Shown here piece by piece: positions 1 through 9,905 of a stretch of 64,000 nucleotides of DNA. Below the pieces are notes generated by a model. That model saw nothing but the letters and a program-made list of their open reading frames with translations. It searched no databases and was not told the DNA's origin. The number at the start of each line of letters is the position of its first letter. Position 1 is the stretch's first letter. The stretch comes from Gari tellinella (taxonomy: Eukaryota > Mollusca > Bivalvia > Cardiida > Psammobiidae). The stretch spans positions 54,613,246-54,677,245 of the forward strand of contig OV277866.1 in NCBI GenBank assembly GCA_922989275.2, written 5' to 3'. The position numbers were made by a program, and so were the translations under genes.

Positions 1-156
1 AGCATTGTGTTAATTTTTAGGTGTTTTAAGACAGGTGACTGCTGAAAGCAAGGTGACAGTAAATCTTGCTTATCAGATTGCTTAAAACTGTCACCTGCTT
101 TTCATACAAACAATTAGCCTTTGCTTTTGTGGTCGTCATAGAGAGGTTTTACTGTA
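1..156. mobile_element. Fam-F MITE, cut by window start
   Basis: The right end reads GTGGTCGTCATAGAGAGG then TTTTACTGTA, the Fam-F terminus. Inside are GACAGGTGACTGCTGAAAGC and a mirror segment ending in ACTGTCACCTGC, the class II hairpin core. The left TIR lies outside the window. No coding potential. Confidence 0.75.
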
Positions 157-159
157 TTG

Positions 160-240
160 CAAAACTGGATCTGTGTAGACCTTGATGAGAACCCGCTGAT
201 TTTGGTCTACACTGTTTTCATAGGGCAAATGTACTCTTTA
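160..240. mobile_element. Fam-D core fragment
   Basis: Contains GTCTACACTGTTTTCATAGG followed by GTACTCTTTACAGGTAATC, the right half of the Fam-D hairpin and its flank. Neither TIR is clear, so this is a remnant adjoining the Fam-F copy. Confidence 0.45.
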
Positions 241-309
241 CAGGTAATCTGTTTGTATAAATTAGCAGACTTTATGGCAGTATACTCTTAATTAGGTCCA
301 ATGTGATAA

Positions 310-597
310 GGGACCTCCGTGGCCTAGTGGTATAGTCACTGTAAATTACATCACTAAGTCCTCACCACTGAGTTCGAATCCCAGTAGGGTCGTGCGGATT
401 TTTCATGTGGGGAAGCCTTCCAGCTTGCTTGCGGAAGGTCGGTGGTTCTACATGTACCTTAGTCCTAGTTGCCGATGTGTGCCTGATACAGTGCATAAAG
501 GGCTTCTGGGGTCTTCCTCCACCTGTAATTAGCTGGACGTCGCGATATTACTGAAATACTGTTAAAAGCGACGTAAAATCATAACAAATCAAATCAA
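310..597 (+). mobile_element. tRNA-derived SINE
   Basis: The head resembles a tRNA gene with RNA polymerase III promoter boxes: an A-box-like TGGCCTAGTGG at 320-330 and a B box GTTCGAATCC at 372-381, 42 bp apart. The body includes a conserved-looking stretch around 508-540 (GGGCTTCTGGGGTCTTCCTC). The 3' end is a short A-rich direct repeat, (AAATC)n-like, at about 581-597. Such tRNA-headed SINEs are common in molluscs. It encodes no protein and depends on a LINE for mobility. A true tRNA is unlikely because the boxes are followed by over 200 bp of SINE body. Confidence 0.8.
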
Positions 598-607
598 TGT
601 GATAACA

Positions 608-807
608 TACAGTGGAGAAAAGGTTATCCTTGCCCATTTTAAACGCAAACAAAACGCAAACGCATTGCAATAAAATAGAGAAAATGTCAACATTTCGACA
701 ATGCTGACTATTTAAATCTGACCTGGCTCCAAACTGTTTGCATGGCGAAAATAATAGTTTTAGCGTAAGCGCTTTTAATGGGAAAGAATAACGTTTTCTC
801 CACTGTA
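608..807 (-). mobile_element. Fam-A MITE, core half deleted
   Basis: Bounded by TACAGTGGAGAAAAGG and TTTTCTCCACTGTA. It keeps the right arm of the class I hairpin (GGCTCCAAACTGTTTGC) but the left arm is eroded to ATTTAAATCTGACC. At 200 bp it is about 50 bp shorter than intact copies. Confidence 0.85.
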
Positions 808-944
808 TCTGAAAGAAGGCCATTTGGCAGTCTTTGACAAAGGTAGATGTGTATTGCTGGATAGAAATAATGCAAACATCTCCTAAAATACCTTTCTGTA
901 TTATTTCTATTCTGGGTTAAGCAGTCACCTGTGTTTACAGTGTA

Positions 945-1005
945 TACTCAGATCAGAGGGCGTCATACAGGAACCCTATGGTCACGGTCTGCAGTGCTTT
1001 TCATT
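945..1005. mobile_element. Fam-D hairpin fragment
   Basis: CTCAGATCAGAGGGCG and CCCTATGGTCACGG followed by TCTGCAGTG form a decayed Fam-D core (GATCAGAGGGCTC and mirror). No TIR is recognisable. The rest of 808-1204 shows nothing I can identify. Confidence 0.4.
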
Positions 1006-1204
1006 TGGCAATGTGCATGTTTATGTTTAGCAATATAACCCTGTTTTGTAAAGAAAAAAACACACCAGAACTATACTTAATTCGGAACTGGAATATACAT
1101 GTACCATTTGAAGTTTTGGGGTCAGTGAATTAAAAGAGCCATGCAGCCTACAGAGGACTTTTCAATACCCGACTTCATGATATGACATCAATACGCATTT
1201 TTAC

Positions 1205-1567
1205 AACTTTAATTTATTCATCATCTGAAAGAAATAGTTCCGCTTTAAATTGTCAAGAAAATGCACTGTTAGAACTATTTTCTATATTGTAGTAGATGAC
1301 AGCTTAAAGCAAACTGAAAGTAAAGCAGGATGCGCATCAAACATTTCCCCTATAGAAGCGCCTTTTAGCGCATGCATTTCATTCCTCCACTGAAGAATAT
1401 AGTTCCAATTTAAACTGTCATGAGTATGTATTGTATCATGAGAAATAACTTCTTTATTCTAGCAGGAAAGTAAAGCAGACTGTGCCTTAAGGCGCACTCT
1501 GCTTTACTTTCAACCTGCTTTAAATAGTTGCCTATTTTCAAAACTAGAAACAGGCTATATGGTTAAG
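1205..1567. mobile_element. Fam-G MITE, partly duplicated
   Basis: The segment 1336-1567 carries GAAGCGCCTTTTAGCG, a class II core (AGGAAAGTAAAGCAGACTG with mirror CTGCTTTACTTTCAACC), and an end reading AGGCTATATGGTTAAGG. The segment 1205-1335 repeats part of it (ACTATTTTCTATATTGTAG, GAAAGTAAAGCAGG), so two truncated copies or one rearranged copy lie head to tail. Confidence 0.6.
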
Positions 1568-1715
1568 GAATCGGGATCTCAATCAGTGATATCAACGAAG
1601 GATATATCAAATGGTCCATAATCGCATATGCACATTCAACTTTACACCAAAATAGGTAGTCTCCCTTAGTGTAAGACTCGCACATAGTGTCATATACAGT
1701 AAATATTGTTCATTG

Positions 1716-1927
1716 TTAAGTCATTTGCGCCCATGGAATTCTTCCATACTTATATATTGGATTAGTCCAATATTTTGATTAAATTATTGTTTTGTTTTAT
1801 ATTGCAATTCCTACATGTATTAGCAAACAGTGAACTCTGATTAGATGCTGCATCGTGCATCATCTGACCAGAGTCTACACTGTTTGCCTTTGTACATTTA
1901 TGGGAGCTATATGCTCAAATGAGTTAT
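1716..1927. mobile_element. Fam-E MITE
   Basis: Starts at a TTAA (TTAAGTCATTTGCGCCC) and ends near AAATGAGTTAT. Inside are a 'TATTGGATTAGTCC' stretch and a class I-like hairpin reading AGCAAACAGTGAACTCTG with mirror CAGAGTCTACACTGTTTGC. Similar along its length to 8358-8560. Confidence 0.65.
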
Positions 1928-1954
1928 ACCAGAGCGTGTAGATCCCGTAACCAC

Positions 1955-2020
1955 TATTCTGCCGATCGCGACTTTACTGGTATTTGCAAACATTAAATGA
2001 ATCCAGATTAGACGCCGTGA
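1955..2020. mobile_element. Fam-B-like fragment
   Basis: GATCGCGACTTTACTGGTAT and ATCCAGATTAGACGCCG match the left part of the Fam-B copy at 55628. It ends abruptly where Fam-F sequence begins. Confidence 0.4.
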
Positions 2021-2395
2021 TATGACTGCTTAAAGGCAAGGTGAACGTAAAACAGAACGCTACTTTAGTGGCTACCTGTCGGTTTACTGTCACCTTGCTT
2101 TAATTCTTTGAACCCTAGTCACGAACGTATGCGTCGTTTGCAAACAGTGTACCTGTGAGGAGTACACTTGTCCTATGCAAACAGTGTAGACCTCTGATCA
2201 GGGTACTACACTGTTTGTAATTTTGTGATATATTGTAAAAATTTAAAAAGTAAAAAAAAATGGACTTAAATTTAAAACTAGAATTGTCCATTTGAGGTTT
2301 CAGTTAAAAAAGGGTTAAGGTGCCACCTGTCTTTTAAACAATCAATTAGCCATCGTTTTAGTGGTCGTAATAGACAGGGTTCACTGTATTCGACA
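2021..2395. mobile_element. Fam-F MITE split by Fam-D
   Basis: Fam-F sequence at 2021-2103 (class II core) stops at a TTAA and resumes at 2315 with TTAAGGTGCCACCTGTC, running to the terminus GGGTTCACTGTA. Removing 2100-2318 except for one TTAA restores the normal Fam-F order (compare 15903-16111). The Fam-F left TIR is missing. Confidence 0.8.
2100..2318. mobile_element. Fam-D MITE inserted in Fam-F
   Basis: Begins TTAATTCTTTGAACCCTAGT and ends AAAAAAGGGTTAA; flanked by TTAA on both sides. It carries GTGCCTGTGAGG-like spacer, GCAAACAGTGTAGACC and mirror ACTACACTGTTTG. The hairpin apex is shortened compared with 20206-20457. Confidence 0.8.
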
Positions 2396-2614
2396 CCTGT
2401 TTTTAGGTTGCTTTAATAAAATTAAATATATTTAACACATTTTGCAGACGACAACATAAAAGCAGACGATACGATCGTGGGTGATTTACTGCTAAATGCA
2501 GGGCAGAGATAATTACAGTAAGAACTTATTAAAACTTTCTGTTTTTAATATCTCCTGCATTTTAAGCCACTATTAATGTTAAATACTGCTTATTGGTATT
2601 ATAGTTTAAAGTGC

Positions 2615-2862
2615 TGGGGTCTGTCTTACGAAACGTCGTGCTGCAAAACTGGTCGAGAGTCAAAACTTTAAAATACCCCTTAATTATTATTTCTCCACAT
2701 AATCCTGTCATGTGACATCTTTTTGGAATCGTCTTGATTCCAAAGAGATGTCACAAAACAGGATTAGATGGAGAAATAAATAACAATATTGAGAATATTA
2801 GAATCTGACTTACGACAGTATTTTTCGTACGTAATAAAACGACGTTTCGAAAGACGGAGCCT
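2615..2862. mobile_element. Fam-H palindromic MITE
   Basis: Outer ends GGGGTCTGTCTTACGAAACG and CGTTTCGAAAGACGGAGCC are inverted repeats. The centre is a second palindrome, AATCCTGTCATGTGACATC with mirror GATGTCACAAAACAGGATTA. Same layout and length as 27783-28026. No ORF. Confidence 0.7.
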
Positions 2863-2941
2863 AGGTGGTTGCTTAAACAGGATCAGAATAAACACAATAT
2901 TTCTATAGCAGTAATCTTTGTTACTTTCTGCTTGTAATTAA

Positions 2942-4150
2942 TTAACCCATTTATGCCAACTTGATTCTTCTATGCTGGTATATTTGATAAGTCCATTTTT
3001 AGCTCGACTTTTTCGAAAAGTCGAGCTATTGTCGTCACCCTGTCGTCTGCGTATGCGTCTGCGTCAGCGTCTGCGTCGGTTAAGTTTTTTGCTTAAGGTT
3101 TTTGTAAGAGTTGATTTCTCAATAACTATCAAAGGTATCCATTTGAAACTTGGAATAGTTGTTCAGTATCAAAAGGGAAACTCATTACAACAAGGCAGGT
3201 AACCCTGAGATTTGTCATTTCAGAGTTATTGCCCTTGTTTTATTTACTTCAAAATGGTAAATTAACATATCTAAATAACTATGAAAGATATTAACTTGAA
3301 ACTTAAAATAGTTATTCAAAAGGGCAACTTATTACAACAAGGCAGGTAACTCTGGGATTTGTCATTTTAGAGTTATTGCCCTTTTTTTTTATTTACTTCA
3401 CAATTGTAAATTAACATATCTAAATAACTATGAAAGATATTAACTTGAAACTTTGAATAGTTATTCAGTATCAAAAGGGCAATTCATTACAACAAGACAG
3501 GTAACCCTGATGTTTGTGTATCCAGAGTTATTACCCTTGTTTTATTTACTTAAAAGTTATAAATTAACATATCTAAAATACTATGAAAGATATTAACTTG
3601 AAACTTCGAATACTTGTTAAGTATCAAAAGGACAACTCATTACAAAAAGGTAGGTTACTCTGTGATTTCTTATTTCAAGGTAATTGCCCTTGATTTATTT
3701 ACTTAAAACTTGTAAATTGAAATATCTTAATAACTGTCAAAGGTATTAACTTGAAACTTTAAATACTTGTGTTATATCAAAAGGGCAACTCATTCAAACA
3801 AGAAAGGTGACCAGGGATGTGCCATTCCAGAGTTATTGTCCTTGTTTTGACTTATAGTTTACTTTAAATGGAATTTAGACTGTCCAAGTATGTTTGAGTT
3901 GTTGTTGCTTACAAATTTCTATGACCAATAAGGCATTAAACACCCATACACATTCTTTAAGTTTGAAAAATGTAGCCGTCTCAAGTATATGAAAGTCGAG
4001 CGTCCAGTACCCGTTTGCGGTGCTCTCGTTTATTTAAGGGGTATCTGGTCTTCTTTTTTATTTTTATTTCATTTTTGACAGTATTTCTTGCTTGCAAACA
4101 GTGTAGACTCTGATCAGACGTTGCATAATGCGGCGTTTGCTGTCTTTTAG
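2942..4150 (+). mobile_element. Fam-E MITE split by a Helentron-like element
   Basis: The left part 2942-3000 begins TTAACCCATTTATGCCAAC and stops at GTCCATTTTT. Fam-E resumes after 4028 with TTTATTTAAGGGGTATCTGG and a class I hairpin at about 4094-4144 (GCAAACAGTGTAGACTCTG). The intact copy at 8358 has TCCATTTTTTATCAAAGGG at the junction, so 3001-4028 is a clean insertion. Confidence 0.75.
3001..4028 (+). mobile_element. Helentron-associated-like element with about 5 tandem repeats
   Basis: It starts AGCTCGACTTTTTC and carries the inverse GAAAGTCGAGC at 3991-4001, about 27 bp before its 3' end, so the terminal inverted repeats are asymmetric. A short CCGTTTGCGG stem precedes the end GCTCTCG. 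Between them lie about five degenerate tandem units of roughly 140-150 bp (about 3117-3845), each with AACTTGAAACTT, AGGGCAACTCATTACAA and AGAGTTATTGCCCTTG. Asymmetric TIRs, a 3' hairpin, a tandem-repeat centre and insertion between Ts are features known of Helentron-associated (DINE/'pearl') elements; assignment is inference. A CTGCGTC run lies at 3048-3078. No transposase ORF. Confidence 0.6.
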
Positions 4151-4356
4151 TAAAACCTTTCTATAACGGCCACTATATTGTGTAAATTATTTGTGTTTAT
4201 GACAGGCGACTGCTTAAAGCAAGGGGACAGTTAAACAGAGAGCTCCTTTTTGAGGATATATCTAATTAAAATCTATTTTAGTGGTCGTTATAGAGAGGTT
4301 TTACGTACAACCAATTAGCCTTCGTTTTGTTGGTCGTAATGGCGATGTTGTACGGT
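4148..4356. mobile_element. Fam-F MITE with doubled 3' end
   Basis: Starts TTAGTAAAACCTTTCTATAA and holds a class II core (GACTGCTTAAAGCAAGG) whose right arm is largely lost. Two successive copies of the right terminus follow, GGTCGTTATAGAGAGG at 4284 and GGTCGTAATGGCGATG at 4331, suggesting a local duplication or two overlapping insertions. Confidence 0.65.
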
Positions 4357-4614
4357 ACACGTCATTAGAGGTTAATGAGTTAAAAATTTGCAATAATACA
4401 AGGTCAAATGTCTGCCACGGTACAAACTCATCACGATATCAATAGTGCTTTAAATAGTCATTTCATTACCATACACGAATAGGTATTTCTTCAGTTACAG
4501 TCTTTAATAGCTAAATTATCGAAACAGTTCTAACGCAGACATTTTAGTCTTGTTAGCGACGAGTGCGTTTTAGAGATCTTGAAACTTCCTATTGGTTCAC
4601 GTTCAGGACTGTCT

Positions 4615-5877
4615 CTAACACATTCACCCTGAAACTTTAAATTGACAATTCCAGTTTACAATTAAATTTAGTCTATTTTTAGATAATTAGGAAGATTTTA
4701 GCTCACCTGGCACGATATTCTTCTTGAAAACCACTGGGCCAATTTCATCAAAACTTCATAGGATTGTTTCTTGTAAGGTACTCTCTCAGATTTTTTTCAA
4801 ATTTAGGTCATCCAATTGAAATTGTGGTTGCCATGGCAATCAATTGAAAAACACTTTAAAAACCTTCTTGTCAAAAACTACAGGTCCGAATTGAAAATAG
4901 TTTTGATTTTGATATCTTAAAAAATATGGCCGCTAGCGGGTGGGGCAGATTTTCCTTATACGACTATATAGTGAAAACTTAAAAAAAAATCTTCTTGTCA
5001 AAAACTACTGGTCTGATTTCAAAGCAATTTTATACAAATAATCCATGGGTGACCCTCTACCAGATTTTTTAAAATTATTTTGATACATACAAAAGCATAG
5101 CCGCCAGTGGGTGGGGCACGTTTTCCTGATGTTACTGTATAGTAAAAACTTTAAAAATCTTCTTTTCTGAAACTGCTGGTCCAAATTGAAAATAATTGTA
5201 CACAAATGGTCAATTGATGACCCTCTACCAGATTTCTTAAAATCATTTTGTTATCTTAAAAAAACATGGCCGCCAGTGGGTGGGGCACGTTTTCCTTATG
5301 TTATTGTATAGTAATTTTTTTTAAATTCTTCTTCTCTGAAACTACTGGCCCAAATTGAAAATTACTTTACACAAATGGTCAATTGATGACCGTCTATTAG
5401 ATTTGTTAGAATCATTCTGTTATCTTAAAAACATGGCCGCCAGTGGGTGGGGCAAGTTTTCCTTTTATTTCTGTATAGAACAATTTTAAAAACCTTTTCT
5501 CTGAAATGATTGGTCTGATTTAAGAATGATTTTACACAAATAATGATTCATGGGTGACCCTTTGCCACAGTTTTCTTCAAATAATCTTCCTACATGTAGC
5601 TCAAACAACATGGCCACCAGTGAGTGGGGGTGAATAAGCGAAAACTTAATCAGTATTGGTCCATTACCATGACTGTAATCATGGGTACCAGGTGAACGAT
5701 TTAGGGCCGCATGCGGCTCTTGTTTAACAATATTTTACATAATGATATCCTTAAGAATCCCTCTGATCAGGGTCTACATTGTTTGCACAGGACAAGTGTA
5801 CTCTTGACAGGTGTATGGTATTTTCATGACGAGTATACTCGTCGCTAGGGTTTAATGAGTTAAATACTTTAGTTGTT
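4615..5877 (+). mobile_element. Fam-D MITE split by a Helentron-like element
   Basis: The left half 4615-4699 (CTAACACATTCACCCTGAAA) stops at AGATTTT. The right half resumes with TTTAACAATATTTTACATAA and contains TCTGATCAGGGTCTAC and the end GGGTTTAATGAGTTAA. The copy at 15485 reads GATTTTAACAATATG across the same point, proving the insertion. The hairpin's left arm is reduced. Confidence 0.8.
4700..5722 (+). mobile_element. Helentron-associated-like element with about 5 tandem repeats
   Basis: It starts AGCTCACCTGG; the inverse CCAGGTGAAC lies at 5689-5698, about 25 bp before the 3' end, followed by a perfect hairpin GCCGCATGCGGC and the end TCTTG. The interior has about five tandem units of roughly 150 bp marked by GAAACTACTGGTC..AATTGAAAAT, TGACCCTCTACCAGA and ATGGCCGCCAGTGGGTGGGG. 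The flanks are TTTT and TTT inside Fam-D. The architecture equals that of 3001-4028, but the sequence is unrelated apart from the terminal AGCTC. Non-autonomous; no protein. Confidence 0.65.
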
Positions 5878-6225
5878 AACGTTATACATATTACCTCTTT
5901 AGTTTGTATTATACCTACAAGTATCCACATGGTTTTAATGTGAAAACATGTACTGAGTGAAATTTTGATTTTTCGAATGTTGACAGGTGCCATACACAAG
6001 AAAGTGATACACTGTTCCCTACTAAATCCTCTGTACCCTGGCATCAGGAACTTTTTTACCATGGACATGGAGCCTGGTTAAGTTCTTATAAGGAACATAT
6101 ATATATCATGCACTGTTACTGTCACAATGAAGCGCTAGTTGACAACAAGATAGATTCATTCATTCGACCGTCTTCGAAATCTCTTCGTGTACACTTGCTT
6201 CGGAAGATGCGGAATAACTTTTACT

Positions 6226-6372
6226 TAACCCTTTACCCCATAACCTGCTTCTAGGGTTGAAGACGGGCGACCACTTAAAATAGGTAGAAAAGTAAATCGA
6301 AATGCACCTTAAAGCTCATACTGCTTTACTTTCTGTCTGCTTTAAGCTACCATCTGCTATAGGCTATAGAAA
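6226..6372. mobile_element. Fam-G MITE, truncated
   Basis: Begins TTAACCCTTTACCCCATAAC and has a decayed class II core: AAAGTAAATCGAAATGCACC with mirror GCTTTACTTTCTGTCTGC. The copy stops at about 6370, next to a Fam-D-type fragment (AACAGTGTAGATC at 6375, TGATCAGGGTCTGGACTG at 6420). Confidence 0.55.
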
Positions 6373-6953
6373 AACAGTGTAGATCTATACATATCAGAGG
6401 GCTCATAAATAAGCCCTGTGATCAGGGTCTGGACTGCTTGTCTTAATACGATTGTTTAAATGGTATGGTGATGTCCCTCGAGGTTTGTTCTTGTCCAAGT
6501 AGTTAAAATGATTTTCTAGGTTACATGTTTCATACGGTTCTTAAATACAAAATGGTAATAGAACTACTGCATGGCCCGTATTGACTTCCGTTTATGAACT
6601 TTGGCACAGTTATATCTATGCAGTAATTGAAACTATTTCAATAGGCCAAAACAAGAAACCCGACACTAAATTATTTATTTTATTATTTCGTATCATGGAA
6701 ATATCAAAGAGTAATTTTGGAAAGCAATTCTACTGTTTACTAGTCTAATATTTACAGCACTCCCGAACGAATTACTTCGACACAATGCCAGGAAGCTGTT
6801 CGTGGTAGATTGGTTGACAAGTGGTAAGCTATAACCAGTGAGAATAAAGAAAAGGAAATTGCACACACGCGAATGTGATTGACAATCTTATTTGTACCCG
6901 TTATTTGATACAATTTGGCGTTGATAATTGACGTACGCGGCATATTGCAGGAT

Positions 6954-7170
6954 TAACCCCTTAACTGCCTTACCCCGGATACACTTATTATTTGCAAACA
7001 GTTTGGATCCTGATCAGACGCCGCGTAACACGGCGTCTGATCAGAATCCAAACTGTTTGACACTCATTTCAAGATTTCTTATGTCAAAATAGCTAAAATT
7101 TAAATTTGAGAAGTAAAAGCAGACGATATTCTTTTTAAAATTGATTACGTCATGGCAGTGAAGGGGTTAA
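6954..7170 (+). mobile_element. Fam-B MITE, short type, intact
   Basis: TTAACCCCTTAACTGCC and GGCAGTGAAGGGGTTAA bound 217 bp, TTAA on both sides. The centre is a class I hairpin (AAACAGTTTGGATCCTGATC and mirror). Near the right end are GCAGACGATA and a CRE-like TTACGTCA. The TTAA target plus a terminus starting CCC is typical of piggyBac-type transposons; family assignment is inference. Confidence 0.85.
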
Positions 7171-7974
7171 CAGTATATAATTGGAGATCACGAGCTCGTG
7201 AATATGGTCTGTTTCGATGCAAATCAAAGTCAGCAGTTTGCGGTTGTCTTCGATATAACTCAAATGTTCCGTATGGTTTTTGCAATAACCTTATTATAGC
7301 CTTATTTGGAAACTCAAATGGTTCATTTCACGAGATAATGACAAATTGAACAACTAGAAATAACGTTATTTATTTCACCGTTTACTGCATATAAATGTGA
7401 GTTGTATATAGACAATTCTTTTAAAAGTAAATAAAATAATCATTTAACAATATAAAACACTCACAGCATGTATTTACATGTATTTACTTTTAACAAACTT
7501 TCATATTTTGTACCATACAAGGTACACGGTTCGGTTTAATCTACTTCAAAATGAAAACATACATGGTAAGTTATTTTTGTTTTTATTTAACTCATATCTA
7601 TGGTACTACTGTGACATACAGAAACTAGGTCATGGCAAAACAGGTTCCATAGTTGAAAACAAATATGAAGCTCTGAATATCATTCATAAGGTTTGATGGG
7701 TAACATTTCAACATCAAGAAAAAAGAAGTAGATAACATTTAAAAATCAAGACGAGGATATATTTCTGGTATTTAGCATTTTCGTATATCTTAATACATAA
7801 AAGTCGATACTAAGGCAATTTACAATATAAAAAGAAAATGGGTTATTATTTACTTATTAAAGATTTTTTTTTATCCCTTTTAAAAAAATCCATTAACTTA
7901 TTCATGATATTCAGAGCTTCATATTCCATGGCTGGTGCCCGTTTAGTCTTAATTCACTTTTTGAGTGAAAATGC
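7171..7974. other. AT-rich stretch with one inverted repeat
   Basis: I recognise no gene or known repeat here. Two arms form an inverted repeat: 7661-7699 (AATATGAAGCTCTGAATATC) and 7891-7926 (GATATTCAGAGCTTCATATT), about 190 bp apart. Confidence 0.5.
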
Positions 7975-8223
7975 TACAGTGGAGAAACCGTTATTCTTTC
8001 CCAATTAACGCGTTTACGCTAAAATATTATTTCTATTGCAAACAGTTTGGAGCCAGATCAGACGCCGGGTAACCCGGCGTCTGATCAGGCTCCAAACTGT
8101 TTGCCACCAAGATAAACATGAATTATTAGAATTGTCCAAAAGTTGCACTTTTCTACGTTTTAGTGTTTTGCGTTTGCGTTTCGTTTCGTTTAAACGGGAA
8201 AGAATAACATATTCTCCACTGTA
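7975..8223 (+). mobile_element. Fam-A MITE, intact
   Basis: TACAGTGGAGAAACCG to ATATTCTCCACTGTA. The full class I hairpin spans about 8037-8105 (GGAGCCAGATCAGACGCC, apex GGGTAACCC, mirror). GTTTGCGTTTCGTTTCG marks the right subterminal region. Confidence 0.9.
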
Positions 8224-8289
8224 TCATAGACTTGGAAGAGGTAATACAAAAGTCTTTTAACGGTGATGACGTCATCGCAGCCAACGGGT

Positions 8290-8352
8290 TAATTTACGAA
8301 ATAAAAGCAAACGAGAATTGTTTAAATCGGATGACGTTGTAGTAAAGGGTGT
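8290..8352. mobile_element. Fam-B right-end fragment
   Basis: AATAAAAGCAAACGAGAATTG then GATGACGTTGTAGTAAAGGG corresponds to the right terminus of short Fam-B copies (compare 7110-7170). The rest of the element is missing. Confidence 0.45.
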
Positions 8353-8357
8353 TACAT

Positions 8358-8560
8358 GTAACCCATTTATACCATGTGGATTCGTCCATGTTTATGTATT
8401 GGATTAGTCCATTTTTTATCAAAGGGATGCCTGCTCCAATTTTTCATTTTCATTTTGTTTTATATTGGAATTCCTATCAGCAAAGCATAATGCGGCGTCT
8501 GATCATAGTCTACACTGTTTGACTGTGTCCCATATATGGGATCGTGGGCAAATGGGTTAA
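8358..8560 (+). mobile_element. Fam-E MITE
   Basis: GTAACCCATTTATACCATG to GGGCAAATGGGTTAA. It reads TATTGGATTAGTCC in the left part and has a class I half core (AATGCGGCGTCTGATCATAG, then TCTACACTGTTTG). Most of the left hairpin arm is lost (AGCAAAGCATAATG). It serves as the reference empty site for 3001-4028. Confidence 0.7.
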
Positions 8561-9047
8561 ATACCCGAAATGAATCTCTGAATAGTAGTATGAGCGGTGA
8601 ATACTTTTGTGCGAACTATGGTTTTGATTTATGATTATGGGCGTCCAGAATGTTTTTGGTAAGTAAAATGTCTCCTGGTTGTCTAAATATACATAGTCTG
8701 TTAATGCGCCGACCCTTTCAAAGTTGCACAGTTAATGCGTTGATCCTATTTTACTTGCACCGTTAATGTGCAGTAAGACACTTTCTAGTGCCACTTTGTC
8801 TATGATGTAAAGGCGGCCAGGTTTTCCGAGGATATTCCCTTAAGGAAAAGAAGCCCCATTCACATCGCTCTTAGAAATAGATTGATCAACAACCATTACG
8901 TCTTTCTTATTTAAAACGTTAAAGATATCGCTTATTGTTAATACATAGCGAACTGCAGCATTACTTTATAAAAGCGCATTAGTCTAAGCATTAAAGTTCA
9001 TTACCACTTTAGATGAGAGGTTTCCAAACACATGTACCTCGTATTCT
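8561..9047. other. no recognisable feature
   Basis: Apart from two short similar phrases (GTTAATGCGCCGACCC and GTTAATGCGTTGATCC, 8700-8745) I see no repeat family, RNA gene or coding region. Confidence 0.4.
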
Positions 9048-9292
9048 ATAACACATTCAATCATAGCGACGAGTAAACTCGTCATTTACAAACAGGGTAC
9101 CTTTTATGACAACACTTGTCCAATGCAAACAGTGTAGACCCTGATCAGAGGGCTCATTAACGACCCTTAATCAGGGTCTACACTGTTTGTCATTTTGAAA
9201 AATATTGTTAGAATTGACCCTAAAAAGTAATGAACTAGACTTATTTTGAAATTAGAATTGTTCTTTAAACGTTTCAGGGGTGAATGAGTTAA
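9048..9292. mobile_element. Fam-D MITE
   Basis: Left end ATAACACATTCAATCATAGC, right end GGGGTGAATGAGTTAA. The core reads GCAAACAGTGTAGACCCTG then GATCAGAGGGCTC with mirror ATCAGGGTCTACACTGTTTG. A small hairpin CGACGAGTAAACTCGTC sits in the left arm. Confidence 0.8.
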
Positions 9293-9656
9293 AGTCAAAC
9301 ACAATCCTGCTTCTTATCTGGTTATCTGGTTGTGTGTTATCAAATAAGCGATGCATCATTTCTTGATCAATTTGAAACCGTTTACTGTCCATTACTGTAT
9401 GTACGTTGGTGTCCATGTTTAAAAGGGAATTTAATGTACACAAATTTGTACATTGGCACTATCATGTTTTAAGTTGGACTATTCTAAATATTAATACCAA
9501 CCAACTAAATTGTTTTTACTCTTCCTGTTTACCAATATTTGTTTGATTCAAAATATGGTAGAAAAAACATTTTATACAGTTAACGCCGTAAAGAGAATTA
9601 TGCTTTTATCTGTTTTTATCTTTGTTATACATTTACAATGTTTTGTCTTCCTCAAA

Positions 9657-9905
9657 TACAGTGGAGAATCTGTTATTCTTTCCCAATAAACGCGTTTACG
9701 CTAAAACTATTATTTGCAGTGCAAACAGTTTGGAGCCAGATCAGACACCGGGTAACCCGGCGTCTAATCAGGCTCCAAACTGTTTGCCACCAAGATAAAC
9801 ATGAATTATCAGAATTGTCCAAATTTTGTTCTTTTCTACGTTTTAGTGCTTGCGTTTGCGTACGTTTGCGTTTAAACGGGAAAGAATAACAGATTCTCCA
9901 CTGTA
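9657..9905 (+). mobile_element. Fam-A MITE, young-looking
   Basis: TACAGTGGAGAATCTG to CAGATTCTCCACTGTA, perfect over the outer 16 bp. The class I core is intact save G-to-A changes (GACACCGGG, GTCTAATC). The right part reads GCGTTTGCGTACGTTTGCG, diagnostic of the youngest subfamily. Confidence 0.9.

Noticed and set aside
3001..5722. A single large element containing both tandem-repeat blocks
   Set aside because: The two blocks have different units and ends and sit in different host MITEs (Fam-E and Fam-D), with a Fam-F copy between them.
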